Shown: positions 1-8,748 of the stretch, one piece after another
How positions within the stretch are numbered: position 1 is the first letter of the stretch
Layout of the letters: each line of letters opens with the position of its first letter
DNA from: an uncultured Chromatiaceae bacterium
GTDB lineage: Bacteria > Pseudomonadota > Gammaproteobacteria > Enterobacterales > Alteromonadaceae
Assembly (NCBI GenBank): GCA_937978655.1
Contig: CALJUX010000042.1
Coordinates: 4,200-68,199, forward strand
Reading direction: 5' to 3'
Length of the DNA stretch: 64,000 nucleotides
Position numbers and translations under genes: made by a program
Notes under the pieces: generated by a model
The model's database searches: none
Told to the model about the DNA's origin: nothing
Seen by the model: only the letters and a program-made list of their open reading frames with translations

Positions 1-18
1 TTGTGAAGTGACGCTAAG

Positions 19-52
19 GCGCGGTTTTTCTTAGAGAAACCGCGCTTTTTTT
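19..52 (+). terminator. Rho-independent terminator upstream of cmk
   Basis: A 9-bp perfect stem (GCGCGGTTT with AAACCGCGC) and a 9-nt loop are followed by seven T residues. It presumably ends the gene that lies before the window. In many gammaproteobacteria aroA precedes cmk, but only a few bases of any such gene could be present here. Confidence 0.85.
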
Positions 53-70
53 AACATTTGTCTGTATAAT
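42..70 (+). promoter_or_regulatory. Possible sigma70 promoter of cmk
   Basis: A perfect TATAAT lies at 65-70, directly after the terminator and 40 bases before the cmk start. No good -35 hexamer is seen at 16-18 bp spacing, so the call rests on the -10 element. It would drive cmk and possibly rpsA. Confidence 0.45.
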
Positions 71-109
71 GCCGGCCTTTAGTGGTTTAACCAGTTAACT
101 GGAGGCAGT

Positions 110-793
110 ATGCAGAATATCCCGGTCATTACGATTGACGGTCCAGGCGGTTCCGGTAAAGGAACTATTTGCCGTCTGGTCGCTCAGCAACTGGGCTGGC
201 ATCTGCTCGACAGCGGCGCGATTTACCGCGTGCTGGCACTGGCCGCTATCCATCATGATATCGCTGCGGATGACGAAGAAGCACTGCAACCTTTGGCTGC
301 CCACCTTGATGTTCAGTTTACCTCTGACGATGCTGGCAATATTCGGATCACGCTGGAAGGCGAAAATGTCTCGCACACGATCCGCACCGAAGAAGTTGGC
401 GCTGTGGCATCCAAAATCGCTTCGTTACCGCGGGTGCGTGAAGCCTTATTACGCCGTCAGCGTGCCTTTCGCGAAGCACCGGGTCTGGTTGCTGATGGTC
501 GTGATATGGGGACTGTGGTTTTTCCCGGTGCGCAGGTGAAAATCTTCTTGACAGCTGCGGCTGAAGAGCGTGCCAGACGGCGTTATTTAGAGTTGAAACA
601 GAAGGGGCATGATGTTAATATCGGCGACCTTTTGAACGAAATTCAGGCAAGGGATGAGCGCGATATGAATCGTGCTGTAGCGCCGCTGAAACCAGCCGCT
701 GATGCATACCTGCTTGATTCGACCAATAAATCCATTGAACAAGTGTTGGCAGAAGTCCTGAGCTTCACGAAGAAGCAATTGAACCAGGCCTGA
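110..793 (+). CDS. cmk: Cytidylate kinase (CMP kinase)
   Basis: This 227-residue cytosolic enzyme phosphorylates CMP and dCMP with ATP in pyrimidine nucleotide salvage. The N-terminus carries the P-loop GPGGSGKGT at residues 11-19. The conserved DGRDMGTVVFP segment near residue 130 and the arginine-rich RARRRY lid follow. Length matches the bacterial family (about 225 residues). The ATG is set by a GGAGG ribosome site 4 bases upstream (101-105). The gene is followed by rpsA, the classic cmk-rpsA pair of gammaproteobacteria. Confidence 0.97.
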   Translation: MQNIPVITIDGPGGSGKGTICRLVAQQLGWHLLDSGAIYRVLALAAIHHDIAADDEEALQPLAAHLDVQFTSDDAGNIRITLEGENVSHTIRTEEVGAVASKIASLPRVREALLRRQRAFREAPGLVADGRDMGTVVFPGAQVKIFLTAAAEERARRRYLELKQKGHDVNIGDLLNEIQARDERDMNRAVAPLKPAADAYLLDSTNKSIEQVLAEVLSFTKKQLNQA

Positions 794-893
794 CAGTGCT
801 TTGGACAGCCGCAGACAAGGATGCCTTGCGGTAAATTAAGCAACCCCACCCAATATGGATTTAAGGTGGAGCAACTAACCGAAACAGTGAAAA
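794..893 (+). promoter_or_regulatory. rpsA leader without Shine-Dalgarno
   Basis: The 100 bases before rpsA hold two potential hairpins: CCGCA/AAGG pairing with CCTT/GCGG around 809-831, and CCACC with GGTGG around 846-868. No purine-rich ribosome site precedes the ATG; the bases before it read GAAACAGTGAAAA. In E. coli the rpsA start region also lacks a strong SD and folds into hairpins, which underlies S1 autoregulation. The same control here is inference. Confidence 0.4.
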
Positions 894-2567
894 ATGACTG
901 AAAATTTTGCACAATTATTTGAGGAAAGCCTCAAGACTATCGAAACTCGCCCAGGTTCAATCGTTAAGGGCACCATCGTAGCCATCCACAAAGACGTCGT
1001 ACTGGTTGATGCCGGTCTGAAGTCTGAAGCTGCGATCCCGGTTGAACAATTCAAAAACCTGGCTGGCGAGATTGAAGTGAACGTTGGTGACATCATCGAC
1101 GTAGCTCTGGATGCAGTTGAAGATGGTTTCGGTGAGACATTACTGTCTCGCGAAAAAGCCAAGCGTCATGAATCCTGGGTACGCCTGGAAAAAGCCTGTG
1201 AAGATAAAGTTACCGTTATCGGTGTTATCACTGGCAAAGTTAAAGGCGGTTTCACTGTCGAAGTTGACGGTATCCGTGCATTCCTGCCTGGTTCATTAGT
1301 CGATGTCCGTCCAGTACGCGACACGCTGCACTTAGAACACAAAGAACTTGAGTTCAAAGTCATCAAATTAGATCAGAAGCGTAACAACGTTGTGGTTTCT
1401 CGCCGCGCTGTTATCGAATCTGAAAGCTCAGCTGAGCGCGATACTCTGCTGCAAAACCTGGAAGAAGGCATGGAAGTCAAAGGTATCGTTAAGAACCTGA
1501 CTGACTACGGTGCATTCGTTGACCTGGGTGGCGTTGACGGCTTACTGCACATCACTGACATGGCTTGGAAACGCGTTAAGCACCCAAGCGAAATCGTCAA
1601 TGTTGGCGACGAGATCCCAGTAAAAGTTCTGAAGTTCGACCGCGAGAAGCAACGTGTTTCTCTGGGTCTGAAACAGATGGGCGAAGATCCATGGGCAGCT
1701 ATCGCTTCTCGTTACCCAGAAGGTGCTCGCATCACTGGTCGCGTAACCAACCTGACAGATTACGGCTGCTTCGTTGAAATCGAAGAAGGCGTTGAAGGTC
1801 TGGTACACGTGTCAGAAATGGACTGGACCAACAAAAACATCCACCCATCTAAAGTTGTTAACTTAGGTGACTCAGTGGAAGTGATGGTTCTGGAAATCGA
1901 CGAAGAACGTCGTCGTATTTCTTTAGGTCTGAAACAGTGCAAAGCCAACCCATGGGAAGAGTTTGCCAAAGGCTTCAACAAAGGTGACCGCGTTTCCGGT
2001 AAGATCAAGTCAATCACTGACTTCGGTATCTTCATCGGTCTGGACGGCGGCATCGACGGCCTGGTTCACCTGTCAGACATCAGCTGGAATTCAACTGGCG
2101 AAGACGCCGTACGTGAATTCAAGAAAGGCGACGAAGTGTCTGCCGTGGTTCTGCAAGTTGACCCAGAGCGCGAGCGTATCTCTTTAGGCATCAAGCAATT
2201 AGACGAAGACCCGTTCAACGGCTATCTTGCTGATAACAAAAAAGGTGCTATCGTTAAAGGTACAGTGACTGCAGTTGACGCGAAAGGCGCTACTGTTGAA
2301 CTGGAAGGCGGCGTAGAAGGTTATGTTCGCGTTTCTGATATCGCTCGTGAGCGTATCGAAGATGCAACTACAGCGCTGAAAGTCGGTGAAGAAGTTGAAG
2401 CTCGCCTGATGGGTGTTGACCGCAAAAACCGCGTGATCAGCCTGTCAATCAAAGCCAAGTTCGAAGCTGAAGAGAAAGAAGCGTTAGAATCAATTAAGCA
2501 GGACGATTCTGCTTTTGGTGGTAACGCAATGGCTGAAGCATTCAAAGCAGCTCAGAAATCTGAGTAA
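894..2567 (+). CDS. rpsA: 30S ribosomal protein S1
   Basis: This is ribosomal protein S1, which binds mRNA on the 30S subunit and helps unfold and load structured messages. The 557-residue protein has six S1 (OB-fold) repeats. The later ones are easily seen through repeated GxVxxxxDYGxFVxLxGGVxGLxHxSxM blocks near residues 190, 280, 365 and 450. Each repeat ends in an (R)ISLGxKQ-like segment. Length equals that of E. coli S1 (557). Codon use is strongly biased, as expected for a highly expressed gene. It follows cmk and precedes ihfB. Confidence 0.98.
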   Translation: MTENFAQLFEESLKTIETRPGSIVKGTIVAIHKDVVLVDAGLKSEAAIPVEQFKNLAGEIEVNVGDIIDVALDAVEDGFGETLLSREKAKRHESWVRLEKACEDKVTVIGVITGKVKGGFTVEVDGIRAFLPGSLVDVRPVRDTLHLEHKELEFKVIKLDQKRNNVVVSRRAVIESESSAERDTLLQNLEEGMEVKGIVKNLTDYGAFVDLGGVDGLLHITDMAWKRVKHPSEIVNVGDEIPVKVLKFDREKQRVSLGLKQMGEDPWAAIASRYPEGARITGRVTNLTDYGCFVEIEEGVEGLVHVSEMDWTNKNIHPSKVVNLGDSVEVMVLEIDEERRRISLGLKQCKANPWEEFAKGFNKGDRVSGKIKSITDFGIFIGLDGGIDGLVHLSDISWNSTGEDAVREFKKGDEVSAVVLQVDPERERISLGIKQLDEDPFNGYLADNKKGAIVKGTVTAVDAKGATVELEGGVEGYVRVSDIARERIEDATTALKVGEEVEARLMGVDRKNRVISLSIKAKFEAEEKEALESIKQDDSAFGGNAMAEAFKAAQKSE

Positions 2568-2582
2568 TTGATGCCAGTCAGT

Positions 2583-2614
2583 CGGTTGGGGCAGATGCCC
2601 CAACCGGCATTTTC
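2583..2614 (+). terminator. Hairpin terminator after rpsA
   Basis: A perfect 10-bp stem (CGGTTGGGGC / GCCCCAACCG, loop AGAT) is followed by GCATTTTCC. The T tract is short, so it may be only a partial terminator that lets some transcription reach ihfB. Confidence 0.65.
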
Positions 2615-2639
2615 CAGCAACAGTGTAAGCGGAGTCCTT

Positions 2640-2924
2640 ATGACCAAATCTGAGTTGATCGAAAAGTTAGCCACTGATTTTCCTCATATCCAGGTAAAAG
2701 ATGTTGAGTCTGCTGTGAAAGAAATTCTGGAACAGATGGCAGGTTCGCTGGCAGTCAACGAACGGATTGAAATCAGAGGTTTCGGTAGTTTCTCGCTGCA
2801 CTACAGAGCCCCACGGGTCGGTCGGAACCCTAAAACCGGCGATAAAGTAGAACTTGACGGTAAATACGTCCCGCATTTTAAACCAGGTAAAGAATTACGC
2901 GACCGCGTGAAAGAAAATACCTGA
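2640..2924 (+). CDS. ihfB: Integration host factor subunit beta
   Basis: This 94-residue subunit of the DNA-bending IHF heterodimer starts MTKSELIEKLA. It carries the DNA-arm signature GRNPKTG and the GFGSFSLHYR strand of the HU/IHF family. The frame stays open upstream to 2568, but the family length (about 94) and a GGAG ribosome site at 2631-2634 fix the ATG at 2640. The order rpsA-ihfB is conserved in gammaproteobacteria. IHF takes part in replication, transcription and site-specific recombination in the cell. Confidence 0.96.
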   Translation: MTKSELIEKLATDFPHIQVKDVESAVKEILEQMAGSLAVNERIEIRGFGSFSLHYRAPRVGRNPKTGDKVELDGKYVPHFKPGKELRDRVKENT

Positions 2925-2968
2925 GTCATGTCCGCGCTGATGCAGCGACGGTGCTAACGGAGCCGAGT

Positions 2969-3211
2969 TTGAGAAAGCTGATTTTTTTCCTGTGTTTTTC
3001 TGTGCTCATCCTGATTGGTCTGTTTTTTGGCTCAATCAACCAGCAAGTCGCTGAATTAAATTATTTTATAGCCAAAGCTGAGCTGCGGGTTGTTGATATC
3101 GCCCTGTTATTTTTATTGCTCGGCTTTGCTATTGGTCTCAGTCTGTCACTGACCATTCTGGTGAAATTGCGTACCAAACGCTGGATTAACCGGGCCATGA
3201 GCAAGACCTGA
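2969..3211 (+). CDS. lapA: LapA family inner-membrane protein
   Basis: This small membrane protein has two hydrophobic helices (near residues 3-21 and 42-64) separated by a QQVAELNYFIAKAELRV stretch typical of LapA/DUF1049. LapA works with LapB in controlling lipopolysaccharide synthesis. The frame could also start at GTG 2951. I chose TTG 2969 because a GGAG lies 6 bases before it and because it aligns with the E. coli N-terminus. The stop is 4 bases before lapB, which fits an operon. The predicted product has 80 residues. Confidence 0.85.
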   Translation: MRKLIFFLCFSVLILIGLFFGSINQQVAELNYFIAKAELRVVDIALLFLLLGFAIGLSLSLTILVKLRTKRWINRAMSKT

Positions 3212-3215
3212 ACCT

Positions 3216-4346
3216 ATGCTTGAACTGCTATTTCTGTTGTTGCCTGTCGCCGCCGCTTACGGCTGGTTTTTTGGCCGCAACAGTTTGCGGCAGGAAGAGT
3301 TAAAAAACAAAGCCAACGTCGCTAAGAACCTGTCCTCCGGGTTAAATTTCCTGCTGACCGATCAGGAAGACAAAGCAATTGAGCAGCTGCTGCAGCTGCT
3401 GGATATTGAAGCCGCAACTATCGACACTTATCTGGCTTTGGCTAATTTGTTCCGCCGCAAAGGCGACTGGGACAAAGCTATTCGCATTCATGAAAAATTA
3501 CATCAGCTAAAGTTACCCAAAGGTCAGGCCCAGCAGATCCGGCTGGAATTGGCGAAAGATTATTTTTCTGCCGGGTTATACGATCGTGCCGAAAGCCTGC
3601 TGCGCAAGCTGGTTGATAGTGATCCGCTGCAGGAAACCGCATTAAAACAACTGTTTGCCATTTTTGTGGTGACGCACGACTGGCACAAAGCCGCAGATTT
3701 TGCCCCGCAAGTAGATAAAACCGATTCCCGTTCGCTGCGCATTGCGCTTGCCAATATGCGCTGTGAAGATCAGAAAAAGCCGATGGATGTGATGGCTCTG
3801 CGAATTTTAGCGCAGAAGTATCCACAGGCGATCCGGCCGCGATTGCAGTTGGCACGGCAGTTATTGGCTGAGCAATCATTGGCCGATGCCGCCGTTGCAT
3901 TTAAATCGGTACTGACACAAAAGCCGCAGTGGGCCGCTGATATCCTGCCCGAATTACAACGCTGCCAGTTGCCCGAGGACGAGTGGTATCCACTGCTGAG
4001 CCAGCTGGTACACAAAAATAAAAACATTACCGCAGCTATCTTTCTGTGTGACTGGCTGGTGCAAACCGGCTCGCCGGCCGCTGGCGAACAACTGCTGCTG
4101 GAAAAACTGCAACAGCAACCGAACATCCGCTTATTCCAGCGCTTATTGCAAATCAGGCAGCTGAATCAGCCAGCCCAGATGGAAGCACTGCAGGCGATCG
4201 ATGGCCTGGTGCGCGCATACCTTGATACAAAAATCCTGTATAGCTGTCGGAATTGCGGCTTTAAAACCCGGCAACAATACTGGTTATGTCCGTCCTGCCA
4301 GCAATGGGAGACGGTTGAACCATTAAGCGGCATTGACGGCCGCTGA
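3216..4346 (+). CDS. lapB: Lipopolysaccharide assembly protein LapB (YciM)
   Basis: This 376-residue protein is anchored by an N-terminal helix (residues 1-18). It continues as a series of TPR-like helical repeats through about residue 320. It ends in a rubredoxin-like zinc ribbon with CRNC and CPSC cysteine pairs (about residues 343-361). In E. coli, LapB promotes FtsH-mediated turnover of LpxC and so sets the rate of LPS synthesis. It follows lapA by 4 bases and precedes pyrF, as in E. coli. Confidence 0.95.
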   Translation: MLELLFLLLPVAAAYGWFFGRNSLRQEELKNKANVAKNLSSGLNFLLTDQEDKAIEQLLQLLDIEAATIDTYLALANLFRRKGDWDKAIRIHEKLHQLKLPKGQAQQIRLELAKDYFSAGLYDRAESLLRKLVDSDPLQETALKQLFAIFVVTHDWHKAADFAPQVDKTDSRSLRIALANMRCEDQKKPMDVMALRILAQKYPQAIRPRLQLARQLLAEQSLADAAVAFKSVLTQKPQWAADILPELQRCQLPEDEWYPLLSQLVHKNKNITAAIFLCDWLVQTGSPAAGEQLLLEKLQQQPNIRLFQRLLQIRQLNQPAQMEALQAIDGLVRAYLDTKILYSCRNCGFKTRQQYWLCPSCQQWETVEPLSGIDGR

Positions 4347-4378
4347 TCCTGTCCCTTTAAGTTTTTGGAAATGTCGTT

Positions 4379-5080
4379 ATGCAATTAAGCCCTGTCGTGG
4401 TTGCGCTGGATTATGAAGACCAGCGTGCAGCACTCAATCTGGTCAGCCAGCTGGATCCGGCGTTATGCCGGTTAAAAGTGGGCAAAGAAATGTTCAGCCA
4501 TTTCGGCCCCGATTTTGTGCGTGAGCTGCAACAACGTCATTTTGATGTGTTCCTCGATTTAAAATTTCATGATATTCCAAACACAGTCGCCAAAGCCGTT
4601 AAAGCGGCTGCGGATTTAGGCGTCTGGATGGTAAACGTGCATGCCAGCGGCGGTAGCCGGATGATGGTGGCTGCCCGCGAAGCACTACAAGGTTTTGGCG
4701 CAGACAAGCCACTGCTGATTGCAGTGACTGTGTTGACGTCGATGGAGCAGGCTGATTTACTCGAACTGGGCATCACGCTGACACCTGAACAGCAGGTGTT
4801 GAAACTGGCGGCCCTGACGCATCAGTCTGGCCTTGATGGCGTGGTGTGTTCTGCGCATGAAGCCCGCGCTTTGAAACAAAAGTTTGGTCAGGCCTTTCAG
4901 TTAGTTACGCCAGGGATCCGGCCGGCCTTTGCTGGTGCTGATGATCAAAAGCGGGTGATGACGCCGGCAGAGGCTGTTGCTGCCGGAGTTGATTACATGG
5001 TGATTGGTCGCCCGATCACCAAAGCGGTGGATCCACTGGCCGCCTTACAGGCGATTTATCAGGAACTCCAGGCGGGTTAA
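4379..5080 (+). CDS. pyrF: Orotidine 5'-phosphate decarboxylase
   Basis: This enzyme converts OMP to UMP in the last step of de novo pyrimidine synthesis. The 233-residue TIM barrel shows the catalytic DxKxHD motif (D60, K62, D65) within LDLKFHDIPNT. The C-terminal phosphate-binding PGIRP and VIGRPIT segments are also present. Length matches the family. It lies 32 bases after lapB, the same neighbour as in E. coli, and is followed closely by an antiporter gene. Confidence 0.97.
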   Translation: MQLSPVVVALDYEDQRAALNLVSQLDPALCRLKVGKEMFSHFGPDFVRELQQRHFDVFLDLKFHDIPNTVAKAVKAAADLGVWMVNVHASGGSRMMVAAREALQGFGADKPLLIAVTVLTSMEQADLLELGITLTPEQQVLKLAALTHQSGLDGVVCSAHEARALKQKFGQAFQLVTPGIRPAFAGADDQKRVMTPAEAVAAGVDYMVIGRPITKAVDPLAALQAIYQELQAG

Positions 5081-5095
5081 CCTAAGGACGTTTTA

Positions 5096-6814
5096 TTGGA
5101 TGCAGTCAACCTCAATATTCTGATTTTCGGTGCGCTGTTCACCGTCAGCATTATTGCAACCCTGATCTCCGCGCGCTTTGGCGCGCCTTTGTTGCTGATC
5201 TTTCTGCTGATGGGCATGCTGGCCGGCGAAGAAGGGGTACTCGGCATCCAATTTGCGGACCCAGATGTGGCGCTGCTGATTGGTTCGGTCGCGCTGGTCA
5301 TTATCTTATTTGACGGCGGGATGCGCACGCATCCGGACCGGGTCAAAGTAGTGTTAGCGCCTTCGGCGGCGCTGGCAACTGTCGGCGTCGTTATTACCTG
5401 TCTTATTTTGGGCCTTGCGGCCATGTATTTGTTTAAACTCACCTTATTAGAAGGCTTGTTGCTTGGCGCCATTTTAAGCTCGACCGACGCCGCAGCAGTG
5501 TTCTCTATTTTTCAGTCGGCCGGGCTGAATATTAAAGAGCGGGTGGCGTCGACGCTCGAAATAGAGTCGGGCAGTAACGACCCGATGGCGGTGATGCTGA
5601 CGTTTACGCTGGTCAGTGTGGTCGCAGGCGATGCGGCGCTTGGCTGGAGCACGATGCTGGTGTTTGTGCAGCAGGCGCTGGTTGGCGCTTTGTTCGGCTG
5701 GGGCGGTGGCAGGGCGCTGATTTGGCTTTGTCGCAAATTACCGTTAAGCCCGGCATTTTTCCCGTTATTTGCCATTTCTTGTGCTTTGCTACTGTATGGA
5801 CTGACTAACCAGTTTGGCGGCAGCGGTTTTTTGGCCGTGTATCTGGCTGGTTTCCTGGTCGGCAATGCCAGGCTTGCACCGGTACAGCATATTCTGCGCT
5901 TGCAGGATGGTTTGGCCTGGCTCAGTCAAATTATCATGTTTTTGATGTTGGGTTTGTTGGTGACGCCAACCGATTTGCTGGACTATCTGCTGCCAGCTAT
6001 CGCATTAGCGCTGGTGATGATTTTTATCGCGCGGCCACTGGCAGTGGTGCTGAGCTTGCTGCCGTTTCATTTCCCCAAGCGTGACCAGATTTTTATCAGC
6101 TGGGTAGGGCTACGTGGCGCTGTGCCAATTATCCTCGCGCTTATTCCTTGGCTCGCTGGTGTTCCCAACAAAGATTTATATTTCAACGTGGCGTTTTTCG
6201 TGGTGATTGTATCCTTGTTAATTCAGGGCTGGTCGATAGCGCCGGTCGCGCGCTGGTTAAAACTGGAGGTGCCAAAAGCACCCGGCGCCGATTATGTGAT
6301 GCCGCTCGAACTGGCGCAAAGTAAAGATGTGCTGCAGGTGCTGGCGTATCAGGTCAATGCCGACTCACCGGTGCTCGACACCGACTGGACCATGTTGCCG
6401 GTGCCATCCTCAGTACAGTTTTTAGGTTTAGTGCGCAATGGTGAGTGGATCCAATGTCTCGATTGCACCCGTTTTAAAGCCAACGACACGCTGATGGTAA
6501 TGGCCAAAGCCGCCGACAGCGTTGTGGTCAGCGAAGTGTTGTCCAGTTATGCCACAGCAGCCAGTCAAAGCAAACAAGACTTCTTCGGTGAATTTGTCCT
6601 CAACGGTCAAATCACATTGGCCGATTTGGGCGCTTTTTATACGATAGATTTTGGTCAGTTAGACCCAACACAGTCGATTTCCGACTATATCAGTAACCGG
6701 TTTTTCCGCCGCGTCGTGGTTGGTGATGACGTTCAGCTTGACCAGCTCATTCTGACTGTGCGGCAAATCGATGAACACGACCGGATTTTACAGGTTGGTA
6801 TCAAACCGGCTTGA
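5096..6814 (+). CDS. cvrA: Potassium/proton antiporter (CvrA/NhaP2 type)
   Basis: This 572-residue protein joins a CPA1-type Na+/H+ exchanger membrane domain (residues 1 to about 390, roughly a dozen hydrophobic helices) to a cytoplasmic TrkA-C/RCK_C domain (about 400-480). A further C-terminal domain (about 490-572) matches the layout of NhaP2/CvrA. Motifs include LFDGGMR, SSTDAAAVFS and ESGSNDPMAVML in the membrane part. The family exchanges K+ (or Na+) for H+ and protects cells in low-osmolarity or high-K+ conditions. The start is TTG at 5096, preceded by AAGGA. It may be co-transcribed with pyrF, 15 bases upstream. Confidence 0.9.
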   Translation: MDAVNLNILIFGALFTVSIIATLISARFGAPLLLIFLLMGMLAGEEGVLGIQFADPDVALLIGSVALVIILFDGGMRTHPDRVKVVLAPSAALATVGVVITCLILGLAAMYLFKLTLLEGLLLGAILSSTDAAAVFSIFQSAGLNIKERVASTLEIESGSNDPMAVMLTFTLVSVVAGDAALGWSTMLVFVQQALVGALFGWGGGRALIWLCRKLPLSPAFFPLFAISCALLLYGLTNQFGGSGFLAVYLAGFLVGNARLAPVQHILRLQDGLAWLSQIIMFLMLGLLVTPTDLLDYLLPAIALALVMIFIARPLAVVLSLLPFHFPKRDQIFISWVGLRGAVPIILALIPWLAGVPNKDLYFNVAFFVVIVSLLIQGWSIAPVARWLKLEVPKAPGADYVMPLELAQSKDVLQVLAYQVNADSPVLDTDWTMLPVPSSVQFLGLVRNGEWIQCLDCTRFKANDTLMVMAKAADSVVVSEVLSSYATAASQSKQDFFGEFVLNGQITLADLGAFYTIDFGQLDPTQSISDYISNRFFRRVVVGDDVQLDQLILTVRQIDEHDRILQVGIKPA

Positions 6815-6939
6815 TAACCATTGTGATACCGGTATTTGTGGCTGGTGTCTTTGGTAAGTAATTCTTGATAGAACAGATATTTACTGGATGCTAGAAGTGT
6901 CCAACAATGAAAGCATCAGGTAAATAACAATCACTTAAA

Positions 6940-6975
6940 AAAGGCCCGTTTACAAAATCGGGCCTTTCTGTTTTT
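6940..6975 (+). terminator. Rho-independent terminator after cvrA
   Basis: A 9-bp stem (AAAGGCCCG / CGGGCCTTT) with a 10-nt loop is followed by CTGTTTTT. It closes the housekeeping block and marks the border to the AT-rich orphan gene that follows. Confidence 0.85.
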
Positions 6976-7081
6976 ATGGTGTTCTGTTAACAATCGTTCC
7001 AAAATGGAACAAGGTCCGGCTATTACTGTGCCGGACTAGCAGAAATTCCTGATTGGCCTTAAAAAAAGGAAACTTGCATAA

Positions 7082-7915
7082 ATGGAAGGAAATTCCCTAG
7101 AAGCATTTTATCGAAAGAGAATTAAGTTAACTGGCACAGAAATCGTCCTACTAGTTTTTATCTTGATGCTACTAGAGGCTGTTGTCTTCTACTTAGCTGT
7201 TATCCATGGAGGCAGTGTTTCAGCTATGAGCTACGTGTCTTTTGCTGGGACACTGATATCAATTATCTTAGGCGTAGTGGCGATATTTTATACAATGGTA
7301 GAGTCTCTGAAACAGTCAAATTCATCTGATAAAATTGCTAATGGCGCTGCAGATATCGAACGAAACTCAAACAAAATATCTAGTGAAGTAAACAAGCTAT
7401 CTGAAGCAATTCAGGAAATTACTGAAATTTCTGCACGAGTAAAAAAAATTGAAACTATCGCTGGAGATATTGCAATTGGTCTAGGACAGAATGCTCAAAT
7501 TACTTTTGAAGATCCAAAAAACACAGAGAATATGATTGCAAATAGCGTTAAATCTCACTTTTTTATTGGGCCATTGTGTGCTGCATTGTGTCTTGTATGC
7601 GCATCTAAACAAGAACGTGGGCTTGAATTTGTAACTGGAAATTCATTTATCAGAGTTCAGCAGAAGGTTTTTGATTGTTCGAATATTGACTACGCCTCGT
7701 TTAGGTTAGCTTTTTTTATCTACCTTCGCCTCTTTCAATCTATGGGGGTATTTAGTGTTGATAGCAAAGGTTCATTAGTAATTAAAGAAGGTAAGAACTA
7801 TCAAGTGTTTTTTGAAGCACTATTGCAAATTAAAAACGAAAATACTCAGGACAGCGACACTATGAACGTGCGTCATTCTCAATTAGAGTTGCTACTTAAA
7901 GAAGCGACTAACTAA
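7082..7915 (+). CDS. Orphan membrane-anchored coiled-coil protein
   Basis: I do not recognise this 277-residue protein. It has two hydrophobic helices (about residues 19-39 and 48-70). A polar, heptad-like stretch rich in N, S, E and I follows (about 78-135) and resembles a coiled coil. The C-terminal soluble part of about 140 residues has no motif I can name. The gene is visibly more AT-rich than its neighbours. It is boxed by terminators at 6940-6975 and 8041-8065, which suggests an acquired single-gene cargo. The ATG is preceded by AAAAAAGGAAA. A membrane sensor or defence role is possible, but nothing shows it. Confidence 0.7.
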   Translation: MEGNSLEAFYRKRIKLTGTEIVLLVFILMLLEAVVFYLAVIHGGSVSAMSYVSFAGTLISIILGVVAIFYTMVESLKQSNSSDKIANGAADIERNSNKISSEVNKLSEAIQEITEISARVKKIETIAGDIAIGLGQNAQITFEDPKNTENMIANSVKSHFFIGPLCAALCLVCASKQERGLEFVTGNSFIRVQQKVFDCSNIDYASFRLAFFIYLRLFQSMGVFSVDSKGSLVIKEGKNYQVFFEALLQIKNENTQDSDTMNVRHSQLELLLKEATN

Positions 7916-7980
7916 AAAGGTTGAGGCCTTCAACCGGCCAGCTGCACTAGCCGTGGGTTAACGCACTCCGCGCTCCATCT

Positions 7981-7996
7981 GGGGGCTTCGTCCCCC
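7981..7996. other. Stable GC hairpin in gene-free stretch
   Basis: Five G and five C residues pair around a CTTCGT loop. It lies in the gene-free stretch 7916-8241. The GC-rich run around it (7930-8020) contrasts with the AT-rich gene upstream and resembles the noncoding ends of mobile elements. No gene is seen in the stretch. Confidence 0.4.
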
Positions 7997-8040
7997 TAAC
8001 AACCCCGGCCCGTTTTCGTGAAACCTCAGACTTAGAAGCA

Positions 8041-8065
8041 AAAAAGGGCCCGATTGGGCCTTTTT
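8041..8065 (+). terminator. Rho-independent terminator
   Basis: AAAAAGG and CCC pair with GGG and CCTTTTT around a GATT loop with one bulged G, and a T-rich tail follows. It can end transcription of the orphan gene at 7082-7915. The A-rich 5' arm means it could also work in the minus direction. Confidence 0.7.
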
Positions 8066-8241
8066 GTTTGAGTCGCTTTATACGGATTTCGTTCGGATCA
8101 TGCTCGGCCAGCCAGTGCCGGTGGCTTTGAACTTATTAATCACTTCCTGACTATACCGGACAGACACCAGTTGCTAAATAGTCCTGGGAATGCTCTTTTT
8201 ACTGAGTTCAAAGCTGACAAAAGCGAAGCAGGGCGCTGATT

Positions 8242-8748
8242 TTATTGATTTTTTAACGTCAACTCTGTCTGGATTTTCTGCTGAATTTCAGTGACCTGAT
8301 AGCTGGCTTGTGCCGCGAACCGTATCAATGGTAAACCTGCGCTGGCACATGCGGATGCGATCACTAAATCCCGTTTTTGGGTTTTGCCTTTTTGATGGCT
8401 TTTGTCTTCCAGTTCAATCACAGCAATCACTTCAAGCGTTTGTTTATTGCACAGCACAAAATCAAAGTGCTTGGCGGCAATTTTATTAAAGGCAATTTGC
8501 CAGTGGCTTTTGTTCAGGCCTTTGCCTGGTAACAAAATATCGGCAACCCGGACTTTGCCAAAAACTCGGTATTGATCGGCAACGGCTAAATCCAGCAGGC
8601 CAAGAAAAGAACGCTCAGCAGGACTAAACAGCGTTTTGTTCAAAATATAAGGATAAGGCTGGCCAGCTGAGTTGTTTTTGCCAAATAACAACTTCAGCAC
8701 GATAAGCAGCAAAATAACGCCGAAAAAAATCATTAAAGCATCAGACAT
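8242..8748 (-). CDS. DUF2726 domain protein, membrane-anchored
   Basis: This 168-residue protein has an N-terminal transmembrane helix (about residues 4-22) followed by a DUF2726 domain. Recognition rests on the segments NKTLFSPAERSFLGLLD and FDFVLCNKQ...IAVIELEDKSH, typical of the family. The D...E-D-H pattern resembles a PD-(D/E)XK nuclease-like fold; that similarity is known for the family, but activity here is unproven. The frame is open up to 8811. The ATG at 8748 is preferred because GGAGAG lies 5 bases before it. The partner and role are unknown. Confidence 0.75.
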   Translation of the reverse strand: MSDALMIFFGVILLLIVLKLLFGKNNSAGQPYPYILNKTLFSPAERSFLGLLDLAVADQYRVFGKVRVADILLPGKGLNKSHWQIAFNKIAAKHFDFVLCNKQTLEVIAVIELEDKSHQKGKTQKRDLVIASACASAGLPLIRFAAQASYQVTEIQQKIQTELTLKNQ

